Assembly: GCF_001428065.1 (NCBI RefSeq) | Contig: NZ_LMSE01000007.1 | Span: 15,037-79,036 of the forward strand | Reading direction: 5' to 3' | Source: Nostocoides sp. Soil756 | Lineage (GTDB): Bacteria; Actinomycetota; Actinomycetes; Actinomycetales; Dermatophilaceae | DNA length: 64,000 nt | Shown: positions 28,462-38,013 of the stretch, one piece after another | Numbering within the stretch: position 1 is the first letter of the stretch | Layout: each line of letters starts with the position of its first letter | The notes under the pieces: model-generated | Database searches by the model: none | Seen by the model: only the letters and a program-made list of their open reading frames with translations | Told to the model about the DNA's origin: nothing | Position numbers and translations under genes: made by a program

Positions 28462-29142
28462 TCAGGCCTCGTACTTGTAGCCCAGGCCGCGCACGGTCAG
28501 GATGTGCACCGGCGCGCCGGGGTCGGCCTCGACCTTGGCCCGCAACCGCTTGATGTGCACGTCGAGGGTCTTGGTGTCGCCGACGTAGTCACTGCCCCAG
28601 ACCCGGTCGATCAGCTGGATCCGGGTCAGCACCCGCCCGGTGTTGCGCAGCAGCATCTCGAGCAGCTCGAACTCCTTGAGCGGGAACGAGAGCTGCTGGC
28701 CGCGCACGGTCACCACGTGCCGCTCCACGTCCATCCGCACGGGGCCGGCCTCGATCGTCGCCGGGACGAGGTCCTCGGGCTCGGCGCCGCGACGCAGCAC
28801 GGCCTTGATGCGGGCCAGCAGCTCGCGCGAGGAGTACGGCTTGGTGACGTAGTCGTCGGCGCCGAGCTCGAGACCCACGACCTTGTCGATCTCGCTGTCC
28901 TTGGCGGTCAGCATGATGACCGGCACGTTGGAGCGCTGGCGCAGGGCCCGGCAGACGTCGACGCCCGAGATGCCGGGCAGCATCAGGTCGAGCAGCACCA
29001 GGTCGGCGCCGGCGGTGTCGAAGGTCGTCAGCGCGTCGTGGCCGTTGTCGGCGACGGACACCTCGTACCCCTCGCGGCTCAGCAGGTACGACAGGGGGTC
29101 CGAGAACGACTCCTCGTCCTCGACGATCAGGATGCGCGTCAT
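28462..29142 (-). CDS. regX3: Phosphate-responsive response regulator (RegX3/PhoP type)
   Basis: The 226-residue OmpR-family regulator has a receiver domain (MTRILIVEDEESF, phosphoacceptor Asp in LLDLMLPGISG about 52, switch lysine in DYVTKPYSSREL) and a winged-helix output domain (FPLKEFELLEMLLRNTGRVLTR, THILTVRGLGYKYEA-like end). Its ATG overlaps the stop of the sensor kinase gene (ATGA). Nearby phoU, PHO boxes and the pst operon support assignment as the master phosphate-starvation regulator, called RegX3 in mycobacteria and PhoP in streptomycetes. Confidence 0.93.
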   Translation of the reverse strand: MTRILIVEDEESFSDPLSYLLSREGYEVSVADNGHDALTTFDTAGADLVLLDLMLPGISGVDVCRALRQRSNVPVIMLTAKDSEIDKVVGLELGADDYVTKPYSSRELLARIKAVLRRGAEPEDLVPATIEAGPVRMDVERHVVTVRGQQLSFPLKEFELLEMLLRNTGRVLTRIQLIDRVWGSDYVGDTKTLDVHIKRLRAKVEADPGAPVHILTVRGLGYKYEA

Positions 29143-30335
29143 GCGGGGCTCTCTCCTCGGGCGGCGGCGGCCACGCCGGGGTCGGGGTCGGCCGCGGGGT
29201 CGTCGGCGGTCTGGTCGACCGCCACCGGAAGTCTCATCGTGAACGTCGAACCGCGCCCCTCCTCCGACCACACGGTGACCTCACCGCCGTGGTTGGCGCA
29301 GATGTGCTTGACGATCGCCAGGCCCAGGCCGGTGCCGCCGGTGGCGCGGGAGCGGGCGGCGTCGACGCGGTAGAACCGCTCGAAGATGCGCTCCTGCTCC
29401 CCCACCGGGATGCCCTGGCCCTGGTCGGTGACGGCGATCTCGACCGCGTCCCCGACCTGGCGCGCCCCGACCCCGACGCGGGTGCCGGCCTCGCTGTAGT
29501 TGACGGCGTTGGCCAGGAGGTTGGCCACCGCGGTGACGAGCAGCTCGAGGTCGCCGAAGACCCGCAGGCCCCGCTGGGCCGCGACCTGCACGTCGATGTG
29601 CCGCGCGTCGGCCGCCACCCGCACCCGGTCGTGGGCCTCGTTCAGGACGGCGTCGACCTCGACCAGGTCGGGCTCGTGCAGGGTGTCGGCGACCTGCAGC
29701 CGCGAGAGGTCGACGATCTCCTGGACGAGGCGTCCGAGGCGGGTGGCCTCGATCGAGATGCGCCGGGCGAAGCGGGTGACGGCCTCGGGGTCGTCCTTGG
29801 CGTCGAGCACGGCCTCGGCCAGCAGCGAGATGCCGCCGACGGGGGTCTTCAGCTCGTGGCTGACGTTGGCGACGAAGTCGCGGCGGACCTCCTCGACGCG
29901 GCGCGCGTGGGTGTGGTCCTCGGCCAGCAGCAGCACGTGCGCCGCCCCCAACGGGGCGACCCGCACCCGCATCACGACGCTCGCGTCGGTCGCCGGGCCG
30001 CGGGCCAGGTCGAGCTCGGCCTCGCGGATGACCCCGTCGCGGCGGACCTGACGGGCCAGATGGCGCAGCTCGTGGTGCACCAGCTCGCCGTGGCGGACCA
30101 GCCCGTAGGTGACGGCCGAGGCCGAGGTGTTGACGACCGCGTCGGAGGCGTCGACGACGACGGCCACCGACCGCAGCACCGAGAGGACGTCGCCGACCCC
30201 ACGGGGCAGCGGCGGCTCGGGGGACGCCGGGACGCTGTCGAAGCTGCGCTCGGAGTAGCGCCCGGCGAGCACGGCCACGGCACCGATGACGAGGCCGACG
30301 GCCCCGCCGAGCGTCGCCGCGATCGTCGCATCCAC
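29139..30335 (-). CDS. senX3: Phosphate sensor histidine kinase (SenX3/PhoR type)
   Basis: The 398-residue kinase starts at GTG 30335 with one membrane segment (IAATLGGAVGLVIGAVAVLAG), a PAS-like sensor region (about 55-160), the dimerisation domain with phosphoacceptor His in VSHELKTPVGG (about 182), and an ATPase domain with NLLANAVNYS, TDQGQGIP and GGTGLGLAIVKHI. It phosphorylates the response regulator encoded next, with which it overlaps by four bases. The divergent gap to phoU contains PHO boxes, consistent with autoregulation. In mycobacteria SenX3 monitors Pst activity through PhoU rather than sensing phosphate directly. Confidence 0.93.
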   Translation of the reverse strand: MDATIAATLGGAVGLVIGAVAVLAGRYSERSFDSVPASPEPPLPRGVGDVLSVLRSVAVVVDASDAVVNTSASAVTYGLVRHGELVHHELRHLARQVRRDGVIREAELDLARGPATDASVVMRVRVAPLGAAHVLLLAEDHTHARRVEEVRRDFVANVSHELKTPVGGISLLAEAVLDAKDDPEAVTRFARRISIEATRLGRLVQEIVDLSRLQVADTLHEPDLVEVDAVLNEAHDRVRVAADARHIDVQVAAQRGLRVFGDLELLVTAVANLLANAVNYSEAGTRVGVGARQVGDAVEIAVTDQGQGIPVGEQERIFERFYRVDAARSRATGGTGLGLAIVKHICANHGGEVTVWSEEGRGSTFTMRLPVAVDQTADDPAADPDPGVAAAARGESPA

Positions 30336-30407
30336 GGCATCAGGGTACGGCGAGGGGCGGCGCACGCCGGCCCGCTGACGGCCCCCGGAGCGGCGCCGAC
30401 GCCCGAA

Positions 30408-30436
30408 GTTCACCTCGGGGGCGCCTCCGGTTCACC
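30408..30436. promoter_or_regulatory. PHO box in the senX3/phoU intergenic region
   Basis: GTTCACC occurs at 30408-30414 and again at 30430-30436, exactly 22 nt (two 11-nt units) apart. The streptomycete PhoP consensus is 11-nt direct repeats beginning GTTCACC; the middle unit here is degenerate. It lies between divergent senX3 and phoU and could control both. Confidence 0.7.
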
Positions 30437-30519
30437 GCCACCTGCGACAGTCGACCTCGCGAGCAGCGGCGCGGGCCCGACCCGCGCGCCCAGACACCCC
30501 CAGCGGAGGACCACCCAGC

Positions 30520-31227
30520 GTGATGCGCAAGGCCTACCACGAGGAGCTCGACCGGATCGCCGAGAGCCTCGTCGAGATGACCCACCTCGCGGCGTCGGCG
30601 ATGAGCCGGGCGACCACGGCCCTCCTCGACGCCGACGTCCACCTCGCTGACTCGGTCATCACGGCCGACGCCGAGATCGACGCGCGGCGCGAGCAGATCG
30701 ACCTGCTCTCGTTCGACCTCCTGGCCCTCCAGCAGCCGGTCGCCACCGACCTGCGGGTCGTCGTCACCAGCATGCGGATGAGCAGCGACATCGAGCGGAT
30801 GGGGGACCTCGCCCGCCACGTCGCGAAGGTCGCCCGGCTGCGCTATCCCGCCTCCGCGGTGCCCCCCGAGCTCCGGGGGACCTTCCGCGAGATGGGCCAG
30901 GTCGCCGAGCTCATCGTCGAGAAGGTGGGCTCGGTCATCGCGGCCCGCGACGTCGACGGCGCCCGCGAGATCGCTCGCGACGACGACGTCATGGACGCCC
31001 TGCACCGCGAGCTCTTCGAGCACGTGACGGGCAAGGACTGGCCGCACGACACCGAGACGGCGGTCGACATCACCCTGCTCGGTCGCTACTACGAGCGCTT
31101 CGCCGACCACGCCGTCTCGGTGGCCGAGCGGGTCGTCTGGATCGTCACCGGCGCCTGGGGCCACGAGGCCAACGGCAGCCACGAGGACGCCGAGGACGCC
31201 TCGACCACCCCTCGCATCCAGGGCTGA
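30520..31227 (+). CDS. phoU: Phosphate signalling complex protein PhoU
   Basis: The 235-residue all-helical protein carries the two PhoU repeats: LDRIAESLVEMTHLAASAM with DARREQIDLLSFDLLALQQPVATDLR and RMGDLARHVAKVA, then the second repeat with YYERFADHAVSVAERV. The acidic ExxxD metal-binding clusters are present. PhoU links the Pst transporter to the SenX3 kinase and restrains the phosphate response when phosphate is plentiful. GTG 30520 has GGAGGA 9 nt upstream; ATG 30523 is the alternative. Transcription probably starts in the PHO-box region shared with senX3. Confidence 0.93.
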   Translation: MMRKAYHEELDRIAESLVEMTHLAASAMSRATTALLDADVHLADSVITADAEIDARREQIDLLSFDLLALQQPVATDLRVVVTSMRMSSDIERMGDLARHVAKVARLRYPASAVPPELRGTFREMGQVAELIVEKVGSVIAARDVDGAREIARDDDVMDALHRELFEHVTGKDWPHDTETAVDITLLGRYYERFADHAVSVAERVVWIVTGAWGHEANGSHEDAEDASTTPRIQG

Positions 31228-31320
31228 CCCGGGGCGCCGGAACCCGTCCGGCCCGGCGCGGGCCCGGCGCCGGACGCGCGCCCCGTTCCGTCCGCCGGGC
31301 CTCCGGGTGATGATGGGTCC

Positions 31321-33273
31321 GTGACGCCGATCGCCGCCGACGACTTCGCCGGGTTCGTGGCGGCCCGCTGGCCCGAGCTCGAGGTGGTCGCGCTCGTCGC
31401 CACCCTCGACGCGGAGTCCGCCCGCGCGCTGGTGACGGAGGCGCTGGCGCGGCTGCGGGCGCACTGGGGCGAGGCCGTCGAGCAGGGTGCGCCCACCGCG
31501 GCCGCGCGCGCCGAGCTGCTGGCCCGCATCGTCGCCCTGCCCTCGTCCCCGCCGCACCGGCCCCGCGAGGGCTCGCGGCCGGAGGCCACGGCGGTCGATG
31601 ACGTCACCCGGCTGCTGGGGGCCGGCGCCGACGGCCGACCCGGCGCGGACTCCCCCGTGCCGGCCGCCCTCCTGGCGGCGCTGGCCGCCGAGCCGCCCCC
31701 GGTGCGCGCCCTCCTGGCCGCGACCAGCGCGTGGGACATCCCGCTCTCCGGCCTCGCCCCGCTCCTCGGGCGGCAGGGCGCCGGTGGGCTCCAGGCCGTG
31801 CCGGAGGCCCGCGAGCGGCTGCTGCTCGCGCACCGGGCGGCCCGCGCCGCCGACGGGCTCGCCCCCGCCGACCACCACCTCGACGACGACGTCGCGACCG
31901 TCGTCGAGCGCCTCGGCGCCGGGCTGACCGAGCCGCCCGACCCCGCCGCGCTGGTCGCCGAGCGCGCGGGGGGGCTGCGCCGGCGGCAGCTGCTGCTCGG
32001 CGCCGGGGCCGTGGCGGTGGCGGGCGCCGGCGCCGCCTGGTTCGTCCGGGGCGCGGCCGCACCCGGCGCCCCGAGCCCCGTCGCCTCGACGTCGGGGCTG
32101 CCCGGGCCCCGCGACCCCCGGTGGGCCTTCACCGGCCGCTGGCCCGCCCGCGGCCCGCTGGCGGGCGACCTCGGCATCCGCGCCCTGGTCGTCCGGGCCG
32201 GTGGTCCGGGCACCCGGCTGGTGTACGCCGCCGACCTGCCCGGGGTACGCGCCGCGGTGGCGGTGGTCCCCCAGGTCGACGACACGCCGGGCGTCGGCAG
32301 CACGATCAAGGTCTGGAGCGGGGCCCCCGGGACCCCGGCGGAGCGGCTCGTCGATGTCCCCCTCGGGCTGCAGGGCATCTACGGCCCCTCCGACCTGGTC
32401 GCCGTCGGGATCCCCTCGGGCCCGGCCGCGGTGCTGCTGGCGCTCACCCGGCCCACGGTGCGGACCATCGACTTCTCACCGGTCGTCACGCTCACCCAGG
32501 GCGGCTCGGTCCAGCGGATCTACGCGCGGCTGGCCCTGACCGACGGCATTACCGCCTTCGTGCTCGACCAGCGCTTCGGCGCCGGCGCCAGCCTGCGGGC
32601 CAGCGGGTACGAGGGGCCCGTCCCCGCCCCCGAGCAGTGGGGCGGCTACGACATGTACGGCGACGACCCGGCCCAGAGCCTGGTGCAGCAGGTCGCGTCG
32701 GCCACCGGTCTTCCGGCGGGCCGCCTCGTGGCCCGCATCCTCGTCGACTCCCCCACCGACGGCAGCGTCCTCGACGCCACTGCCCTTTCGGCGCGCGGCG
32801 AGGACGGGCGGGTGCGGGTGGCGGTCCTGCGCACCCCCGACCGGGCCGTGGTGCGGATGGCCGTGGTGAGCGACGACGGGCGCGGCGCGGGCGGCATCCG
32901 CTTCGACCCGCCCAAGGTCGTCCCCGCCGAGCTGGCCGAGGACCCGCTGGTCGTGCCGCTCGACGGCGTCCCCCCAGCGACCGGCCGGTACCTCGTGGTC
33001 GTCCCGGCGGGCGGCGCCACCTGCCAGTTCCTGCGGGATCCGGGCCGGGAGCCGGTCTCGGAGCGCACCGCGATGAAGGGCCGGACGGCCGTGGTCCTGG
33101 TCGAGAACGACGACGGTGCCGGCCCGTACCGGCTGGTGGTGCGAGACCGGGCCGGCACGGTCGTCTACGACGGCGTGCCCACCCCCGGGCGCGAGCTGTA
33201 CGGCGACGACACGTCCGTCGTCGAGGAGACGACGACGAGCTGGCTGGGGCGGCCCAGCGACCAGGTCCCCTGA
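31321..33273 (+). CDS. Single-pass membrane protein of unknown function
   Basis: The protein is 650 residues from GTG 31321. The first 215 residues are helical, alanine/leucine/arginine-rich and probably cytosolic. A basic RRRQ precedes one membrane helix (LLLGAGAVAVAGAGAAWFV, about 221-239). The remaining 400 residues lie outside and look like beta-rich repeats. The cytosolic part resembles the layout of sigma-like or anti-sigma-like proteins, but I see no clear signature. The gene converges with gpmA with a 10-bp gap. I do not recognise the family. It is surely coding by codon bias and length. Confidence 0.8.
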   Translation: MTPIAADDFAGFVAARWPELEVVALVATLDAESARALVTEALARLRAHWGEAVEQGAPTAAARAELLARIVALPSSPPHRPREGSRPEATAVDDVTRLLGAGADGRPGADSPVPAALLAALAAEPPPVRALLAATSAWDIPLSGLAPLLGRQGAGGLQAVPEARERLLLAHRAARAADGLAPADHHLDDDVATVVERLGAGLTEPPDPAALVAERAGGLRRRQLLLGAGAVAVAGAGAAWFVRGAAAPGAPSPVASTSGLPGPRDPRWAFTGRWPARGPLAGDLGIRALVVRAGGPGTRLVYAADLPGVRAAVAVVPQVDDTPGVGSTIKVWSGAPGTPAERLVDVPLGLQGIYGPSDLVAVGIPSGPAAVLLALTRPTVRTIDFSPVVTLTQGGSVQRIYARLALTDGITAFVLDQRFGAGASLRASGYEGPVPAPEQWGGYDMYGDDPAQSLVQQVASATGLPAGRLVARILVDSPTDGSVLDATALSARGEDGRVRVAVLRTPDRAVVRMAVVSDDGRGAGGIRFDPPKVVPAELAEDPLVVPLDGVPPATGRYLVVVPAGGATCQFLRDPGREPVSERTAMKGRTAVVLVENDDGAGPYRLVVRDRAGTVVYDGVPTPGRELYGDDTSVVEETTTSWLGRPSDQVP

Positions 33274-33283
33274 GGGAGTGGCC

Positions 33284-34021
33284 CTACTTGCCCTGGTTGG
33301 CGACGGCCGCGGCCGCCTCCGCGGCCGCCTCGGGGTCGAGGTACTCCCCCGGCCCCGTCGGCATGAGGTCGTCACCGAGGCGGTAGACCAGGGGCATCCC
33401 GGTGGGGATGTTGAGGCCGGCGATGTCGTCGTCGCTGATGCCGTCGAGGTGCTTGACGAGAGCGCGCAGGCTGTTGCCGTGGGCTGTCACGAGAACGGTG
33501 CGACCCTCGCGCAGGTCGGCCTGGATGTCGTTCTCCCAGTACGGCATCATCCGCGGGATGACGTCGGCGAGGCACTCGGTGAGCGGCACGTCGACGCCGA
33601 CGTAGCGGGGGTCGCCGCTCTGGTCGAACTCGCTGCCGCGCTCGATGGGCGGCGGCGGGGTGTCGAAGCTGCGGCGCCACAGCATGAACTGCTCGTCGCC
33701 GTAGGTCTCGCGGGTGGCGGCCTTGTCGAGCCCCTGGAGGGCGCCGTAGTGGCGCTCGTTGAGACGCCAGCTGCGGCGCACCGGGATCCAGTGCCGGTCG
33801 GCGGCGTCGAGTGCGAGGTTGGCGGTGGTGATGGCGCGGCGCAGCACAGAGGTGTGCACGACGTCGGGCAGCAGCCCCGCGTCCTTCATCATCCGCCCGC
33901 CCGCCACGGCCTCGGCCCGGCCCTTCTCGGTGAGGTCGACGTCGACCCATCCGGTGAAGAGGTTCTTCTGGTTCCAGTCGGACTCGCCGTGGCGCAGGAG
34001 GATCAGCGTGTGCTCCGTCAT
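33284..34021 (-). CDS. gpmA: 2,3-bisphosphoglycerate-dependent phosphoglycerate mutase
   Basis: The 245-residue glycolytic enzyme interconverts 3- and 2-phosphoglycerate. Seen are the phosphohistidine motif [10 protein letters not shown] (His 11), [27 protein letters not shown], and the second histidine in [10 protein letters not shown]. The C-terminal tail is alanine-rich. ATG 34021 is the natural start. In mycobacteria gpm1 likewise lies between mshA and senX3-regX3, and this neighbourhood is conserved here with extra genes inserted. Confidence 0.95.
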   Translation of the reverse strand: MTEHTLILLRHGESDWNQKNLFTGWVDVDLTEKGRAEAVAGGRMMKDAGLLPDVVHTSVLRRAITTANLALDAADRHWIPVRRSWRLNERHYGALQGLDKAATRETYGDEQFMLWRRSFDTPPPPIERGSEFDQSGDPRYVGVDVPLTECLADVIPRMMPYWENDIQADLREGRTVLVTAHGNSLRALVKHLDGISDDDIAGLNIPTGMPLVYRLGDDLMPTGPGEYLDPEAAAEAAAAVANQGK

Positions 34022-34108
34022 GCCCGCCAGCCTAGCGAGCGGCGCCGTGCCGACCGCGGGGTGCACCGGGGGTGAGACCCGCCGGCGAGGAGCCTCGAAG
34101 CGGCGGCC

Positions 34109-34624
34109 TCATCCCTCCCGTGGCGGGTCGCCGGGGCGGGCCAGGAGATGGCGGAAGGCCTCGAGGTTGCGCAGGCTCTCGCCGCGCGAAACCCGCCACT
34201 CCCACTCCTTGCGCATCGAGGTGAGGAACCCCAGCACCAGCAGCTCGTCGAACGGCTCGTCGGCCGCGGTCAATACCACGCCGAGCAGCTGGTCGAGCGC
34301 CTCGGCGTCGACCCCGGCCGCGGGGAGCCGGCCGGTCACGAACACGTCGCCGGCCCGGTCGATCGAGTAGGCCAGCCCGGGCAGCCGCAGGTTGCGCCGC
34401 AGCAGGTGGCGGTAGACCTCGAGGTGGTTCTCGTCGGGGTTGCGGATGACGAACGCCGAGACCGAGACCCCGGTGTCGGAGCACACGAGCGACACCACGG
34501 TCCTGAGCTTCTTCTCGCCGGGGAGGGTCGCCACGACCTCCTCGGGGCGTGCCCCCTCCTCCCACTCGATGCCGGCGTCGTCGAGGACGCGCTGCACGGT
34601 GGCGGCGAGCTCGTGGGCGCTCAC
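34109..34624 (-). CDS. YbjN-domain protein
   Basis: The 171-residue protein fits the YbjN/type III secretion chaperone-like fold: [39 protein letters not shown], then [27 protein letters not shown] and a helical end. Bacterial members are of unknown function, possibly chaperone-like or stress-related. The GTG start overlaps the mshA stop (GTGA), so it is translationally coupled to mshA. A YbjN-type gene follows mshA in mycobacteria too, suggesting a functional link that has not been defined. Confidence 0.88.
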   Translation of the reverse strand: MSAHELAATVQRVLDDAGIEWEEGARPEEVVATLPGEKKLRTVVSLVCSDTGVSVSAFVIRNPDENHLEVYRHLLRRNLRLPGLAYSIDRAGDVFVTGRLPAAGVDAEALDQLLGVVLTAADEPFDELLVLGFLTSMRKEWEWRVSRGESLRNLEAFRHLLARPGDPPREG

Positions 34625-35931
34625 GGGATGACCGCCGTCGGGATGCCGGTGAGCCGCTGGGCGCCGTGGATCGAGACGTCCTTGGGGCGGCTGAGGGCCT
34701 GGCCGTACACGTCGAGCAGGCGGTGCGCGGTCCGGGCCCAGCCGAAGCCCTGGGCGTGCTCGGTCGCCCGCCGCGAGAGGGTGGCGCGCAGCGTCGGGTC
34801 GAGGACGAGGCGCCCCAGCGCGGTGGCCCAGTCGGCGGTGTCGTGGCCGTCGACGAGCAGCCCGGCGTCGCCGACGGCGATGGGCAGCCCGCCGACGTCG
34901 GCGGCGACCACCGGTGTGCCGCAGGCCTGGGCCTCGACCGCCACGAGCCCGAAGGACTCGCTGTGCGACGGCACGGCCAGCAGGTCGGCCGCCCGGTACC
35001 ACTGCGCCAGGGTGGGCCGGTCGGCCGGCGGGACGAAGCGCACGGCGTCGGCGATGCCCAGACGGGCCGCGAGGTCGGCCAGCCCCATCGGGGTGCGGGC
35101 TCCCACCCCGCTGGCGCCGCCGAGCACGGCGACGACGAGGCGGTCGCGCAGCCCCGGCTGCCGGCGCACGAGCTCGGCGGCCGCACGCAGCAGCACGTCG
35201 GGGCCCTTGAGCGGCTGGATCCGCCCGACGAAGAGCAGCAGCACGGCGTCGGGGCGGACGCCGAGGGCGGCCCGCGCGGCCGCCTGCGAGCCGGGCGAGA
35301 AGGTCGTGAGGTCGACCCCGGGCGCGACCACTGCCACCCGCGCCGGGTCGGCGTCGTAGAGGTCGACGAGCTCGCGCGCCTCCCGCTCGGTGTTGGCGAC
35401 GAGCCGGTCGGCCGCCTCGACCACCTGGGCCTCGCCGATCTCGCGGCCCCGCGGCTCGGGCTCGTCGCCGTCGGCCAGGTGCAGGTTCTTGACCCTGGCC
35501 ATGGTGTGCATGGTGTGCACCAGCGGCACCGCCCACCGGTCGGCGGCGAGCCAGCCGACCTGGCCCGAGAGCCAGTAGTGCGTGTGCACGAGGTCGTAGT
35601 ACCCGGGGGGCGCGAAGGCCGCGACGCGCATCATCCCGGCCGCGAAGGCGCACAGCTGCCCCGGCAGGTCCTCCTTCGAGAGGCCCTCGTACGGCCCGGC
35701 CGGCACGTGGCGCACGACCACGCCGGGCTCGACCTCGACCACCTCGGGCTGGGAGGCGCTGGTGGTGCGCGTGAACAGGTCGACGGCGGTCCCCATCCGG
35801 GCCAGGTGCCGGGCGACCTCGAGGACGTAGACGTTCATCCCACCCGCGTCGCCGACGCCGGGCTGGGCCAACGGCGAGGTGTGCACGCTGACCATGGCCA
35901 CGCGCCCCGGGCGCGTCGACGGCGCGCTCAC
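34621..35931 (-). CDS. mshA: D-inositol-3-phosphate glycosyltransferase (mycothiol biosynthesis, first step)
   Basis: This 436-residue GT-B glycosyltransferase joins N-acetylglucosamine from UDP-GlcNAc to inositol-3-phosphate. Visible are [22 protein letters not shown] at the N-terminal acceptor site, [19 protein letters not shown], the donor-site [12 protein letters not shown], and [23 protein letters not shown] near the C-terminus. The GTG start overlaps the upstream gene by four bases, and its stop overlaps the ybjN-domain gene likewise, so three genes form one coupled operon. mshD lies 12 kb away and mscR 9 kb away in the same window. Confidence 0.95.
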   Translation of the reverse strand: MSAPSTRPGRVAMVSVHTSPLAQPGVGDAGGMNVYVLEVARHLARMGTAVDLFTRTTSASQPEVVEVEPGVVVRHVPAGPYEGLSKEDLPGQLCAFAAGMMRVAAFAPPGYYDLVHTHYWLSGQVGWLAADRWAVPLVHTMHTMARVKNLHLADGDEPEPRGREIGEAQVVEAADRLVANTEREARELVDLYDADPARVAVVAPGVDLTTFSPGSQAAARAALGVRPDAVLLLFVGRIQPLKGPDVLLRAAAELVRRQPGLRDRLVVAVLGGASGVGARTPMGLADLAARLGIADAVRFVPPADRPTLAQWYRAADLLAVPSHSESFGLVAVEAQACGTPVVAADVGGLPIAVGDAGLLVDGHDTADWATALGRLVLDPTLRATLSRRATEHAQGFGWARTAHRLLDVYGQALSRPKDVSIHGAQRLTGIPTAVIP

Positions 35932-36728
35932 GCCGACGGTCCGTCGGCCGGGGGGCGGGGGGTGTCGGTGACGGTGACAACGGCCCGGGCCGACCACACG
36001 TGGATGGCGATGCGGCCGTCCTGGCGCAGGTCGACCGCGCGCGGGACCTGCACCGGGCCCACGGCCACGTCGGTCCCGAGGACCCAGGTGAACGTCGGCT
36101 GCTCGACCACGCTGGGGTCGACCCAGTAGGCGCGCTCCTTGAGGTTGCGCGCGGGCAGCGCCGGCTCGATACCCACGGTGGCCGGGCGCCAGTCGAGGTT
36201 GACGATGACGGCGGACGCCCCCGGCACGGCGACGTCCATCCGGATCCGCCCGTCGGTGGGTTCGAAGGAGATGCGCAGGGGGCGGCTGCGCGTCTCGTCG
36301 TGCACCACCCCGCTGTAGGTGACGGTGTCGTGGTCGCGGTTGACGGCGTCGATGGTGACCGCGGTCAGCGCCGAGCGCACCTTCTCGCGCGGGTGCTCGC
36401 CGGACCGGTCCACGGTGCCCATGACGGCCACGACGGGCGCCCCCTTGGTGACGGTGTCGGCCAGCACGGTGCTGCCGCGCGAGAGCCGGAAGCCGCGGTC
36501 GTAGAGGGTCACGGTGAGCCCCGCACCCAGCGACTGCACGCCGAAGGCGTTCTGCGAGACCTGCAGCAGCCCGGGCTCGACGTCGGTGATGCCGATGTCG
36601 CGCGAGAGCACCTTCGGCACCCACGACATCATCCCGAGGACCAGGGCCGCGGTGAGCGAGAGCATCAGCGAGACCATCGAGAGGCTGATCTCACCCTCTC
36701 GGCTCCGCGCCCGCATCCGGTCCAGCAC
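35928..36728 (-). CDS. Membrane-anchored protein of unknown function, first gene of the mshA operon
   Basis: The protein is 266 residues. A basic, charged head ([12 protein letters not shown]) leads into one hydrophobic segment ([22 protein letters not shown], about 17-38). An extracytoplasmic beta-rich domain of about 220 residues follows, with two central [14 protein letters not shown]-type strands and a C-terminal domain rich in valine. No catalytic motif is evident. Its stop overlaps the mshA start, and its own ATG is clear. A role connected with mycothiol is suggested only by the operon. I do not recognise the family. Confidence 0.8.
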   Translation of the reverse strand: MLDRMRARSREGEISLSMVSLMLSLTAALVLGMMSWVPKVLSRDIGITDVEPGLLQVSQNAFGVQSLGAGLTVTLYDRGFRLSRGSTVLADTVTKGAPVVAVMGTVDRSGEHPREKVRSALTAVTIDAVNRDHDTVTYSGVVHDETRSRPLRISFEPTDGRIRMDVAVPGASAVIVNLDWRPATVGIEPALPARNLKERAYWVDPSVVEQPTFTWVLGTDVAVGPVQVPRAVDLRQDGRIAIHVWSARAVVTVTDTPRPPADGPSA

Positions 36729-36844
36729 GAGGTCAGCGTATGTCCGCGCGCTGGGGGGATGCGTCCGGTGCGCGCGGCGGGCACCGGGCGCCGGGTGGCC
36801 GGGCGGCGCCGGGGCGGCCGTCGGCAGGTCCGTAGGCTGGCACC

Positions 36845-37642
36845 GTGGCCGGCCAGCGACCCGTGGGTGCCATCACCCGGGGCACGACGAACCCCAACCG
36901 GCTCCGGCGCTGCGACCGCTGGCTGGCGGGCCCGCAGGCCGGGCGGCTGCGCCGGGCCGCGGGCATCCCGGTGGTGGTCGACCTCGGGTACGGGGCATCC
37001 CCCGTGACCGCGGTCGAGCTGCACGAGCGGCTGCGGCGGGTGCGGCCGGACGTCGAGGTGGTCGGCATCGAGATCGACCCGGCGCGGGTGGCTGCGGCGC
37101 TGCCGCTGAGCCGCCCGGGGCTGCGCTTCGCGCTCGGGGGCTTCGAGGTGCCGCTGCCGGGCGGCGCTCGGCCGGTGATGGTCCGCGCCTTCAACGTGCT
37201 GCGGCAGTACGACGAGGATGCCGTGGCGGGCGCCTGGGCCACCACGGTCGAGCGCCTGGCCCCGGGCGGCCTGCTCGTCGACGGCACCTGCGACGAGCTG
37301 GGACGCCTCGCGGCCTGGGTGGCCGTGACCGCCGACGGGCCGCAGACGCTGACCCTGGCGTGGCGGCTGCGTGGGCTCGAGCGACCGGGGCTGGTGGCCG
37401 AACGGCTGCCGAAGGCCCTCATCCACCGCAACGTGCCGGGCGAAGGGGTGCACGCCCTGCTCGAGGCGCTCGACGACGCCTGGCGGCGGCAGGCACCGTT
37501 GGCGTCCTACGGCGTGCGGCAACGCTTCGTGGGCACCGCGGCGGCGCTGCGCGACGCGGGCTGGCCGGTGCTCGACGGGCCGGCACGGTGGCGGCTCGGT
37601 GAGCTGACGGTGGCCTGGGACGCGATGGCGCCGCGCCCCTGA
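36845..37642 (+). CDS. Class I SAM-dependent methyltransferase-like protein
   Basis: This 265-residue protein has a Rossmann-type methyltransferase core: motif I VVVDLGYGASPVTAVEL (about 42-57), then VVGIEIDPARVAA, and a product-release strand with MVRAFNVLRQYDED. The N-terminus GTTNPNRLRRCDRWL is characteristic of an actinobacterial subgroup of unknown substrate. It is divergent from the mshA operon across a 116-bp gap that would hold both promoters. GTG 36845 is used as start. Substrate unknown. Confidence 0.82.
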   Translation: MAGQRPVGAITRGTTNPNRLRRCDRWLAGPQAGRLRRAAGIPVVVDLGYGASPVTAVELHERLRRVRPDVEVVGIEIDPARVAAALPLSRPGLRFALGGFEVPLPGGARPVMVRAFNVLRQYDEDAVAGAWATTVERLAPGGLLVDGTCDELGRLAAWVAVTADGPQTLTLAWRLRGLERPGLVAERLPKALIHRNVPGEGVHALLEALDDAWRRQAPLASYGVRQRFVGTAAALRDAGWPVLDGPARWRLGELTVAWDAMAPRP

Positions 37643-37664
37643 GACCGGCGCGGGGCCCGCCGGC

Positions 37665-37985
37665 TCACCAGGGGCCGTAGGGCCCCTGGTTGCTGCCGCC
37701 GCGCCCCATCACCTGGTCGAGGGCCGGCTTGACGTCGGCCAGGTAGACCCCGGCGGCGACGATGCCGACGATGGCCAGCAGCCCGAGCCCGCCCAGCGCG
37801 ACGACGCCCAGCAGCACCGCCACGCCGGTGACCGCCGACCAGAAGCCCTTGGAGCGCTTGCCGGCGGCGGTGAACGCGTCGGGGCGGCGGCGGAGGCAGT
37901 CGACGAGGGCGTAGACCTCGACGCCGAGCGCCGCGATGGACAGGGCCAGGACGATGTAGCCCTGCACGGTGCCGAGGAAGCTCAT
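37665..37985 (-). CDS. DUF2516 small membrane protein
   Basis: The 106-residue protein has an N-terminal membrane helix (GYIVLALSIAALGVEVYALVDCL), a basic loop (RRRPDAFTAAGKRSKGFW), and two further helices. The pattern matches the DUF2516 family, which in mycobacteria sits beside hbhA (Rv0476 position). Here it lies in the same general cluster as hbhA, separated by dtd and an asparaginase gene. Function unknown. Confidence 0.85.
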   Translation of the reverse strand: MSFLGTVQGYIVLALSIAALGVEVYALVDCLRRRPDAFTAAGKRSKGFWSAVTGVAVLLGVVALGGLGLLAIVGIVAAGVYLADVKPALDQVMGRGGSNQGPYGPW

Positions 37986-38013
37986 GACACCCAGGGTATG
38001 GGCTCGGGCCGGG

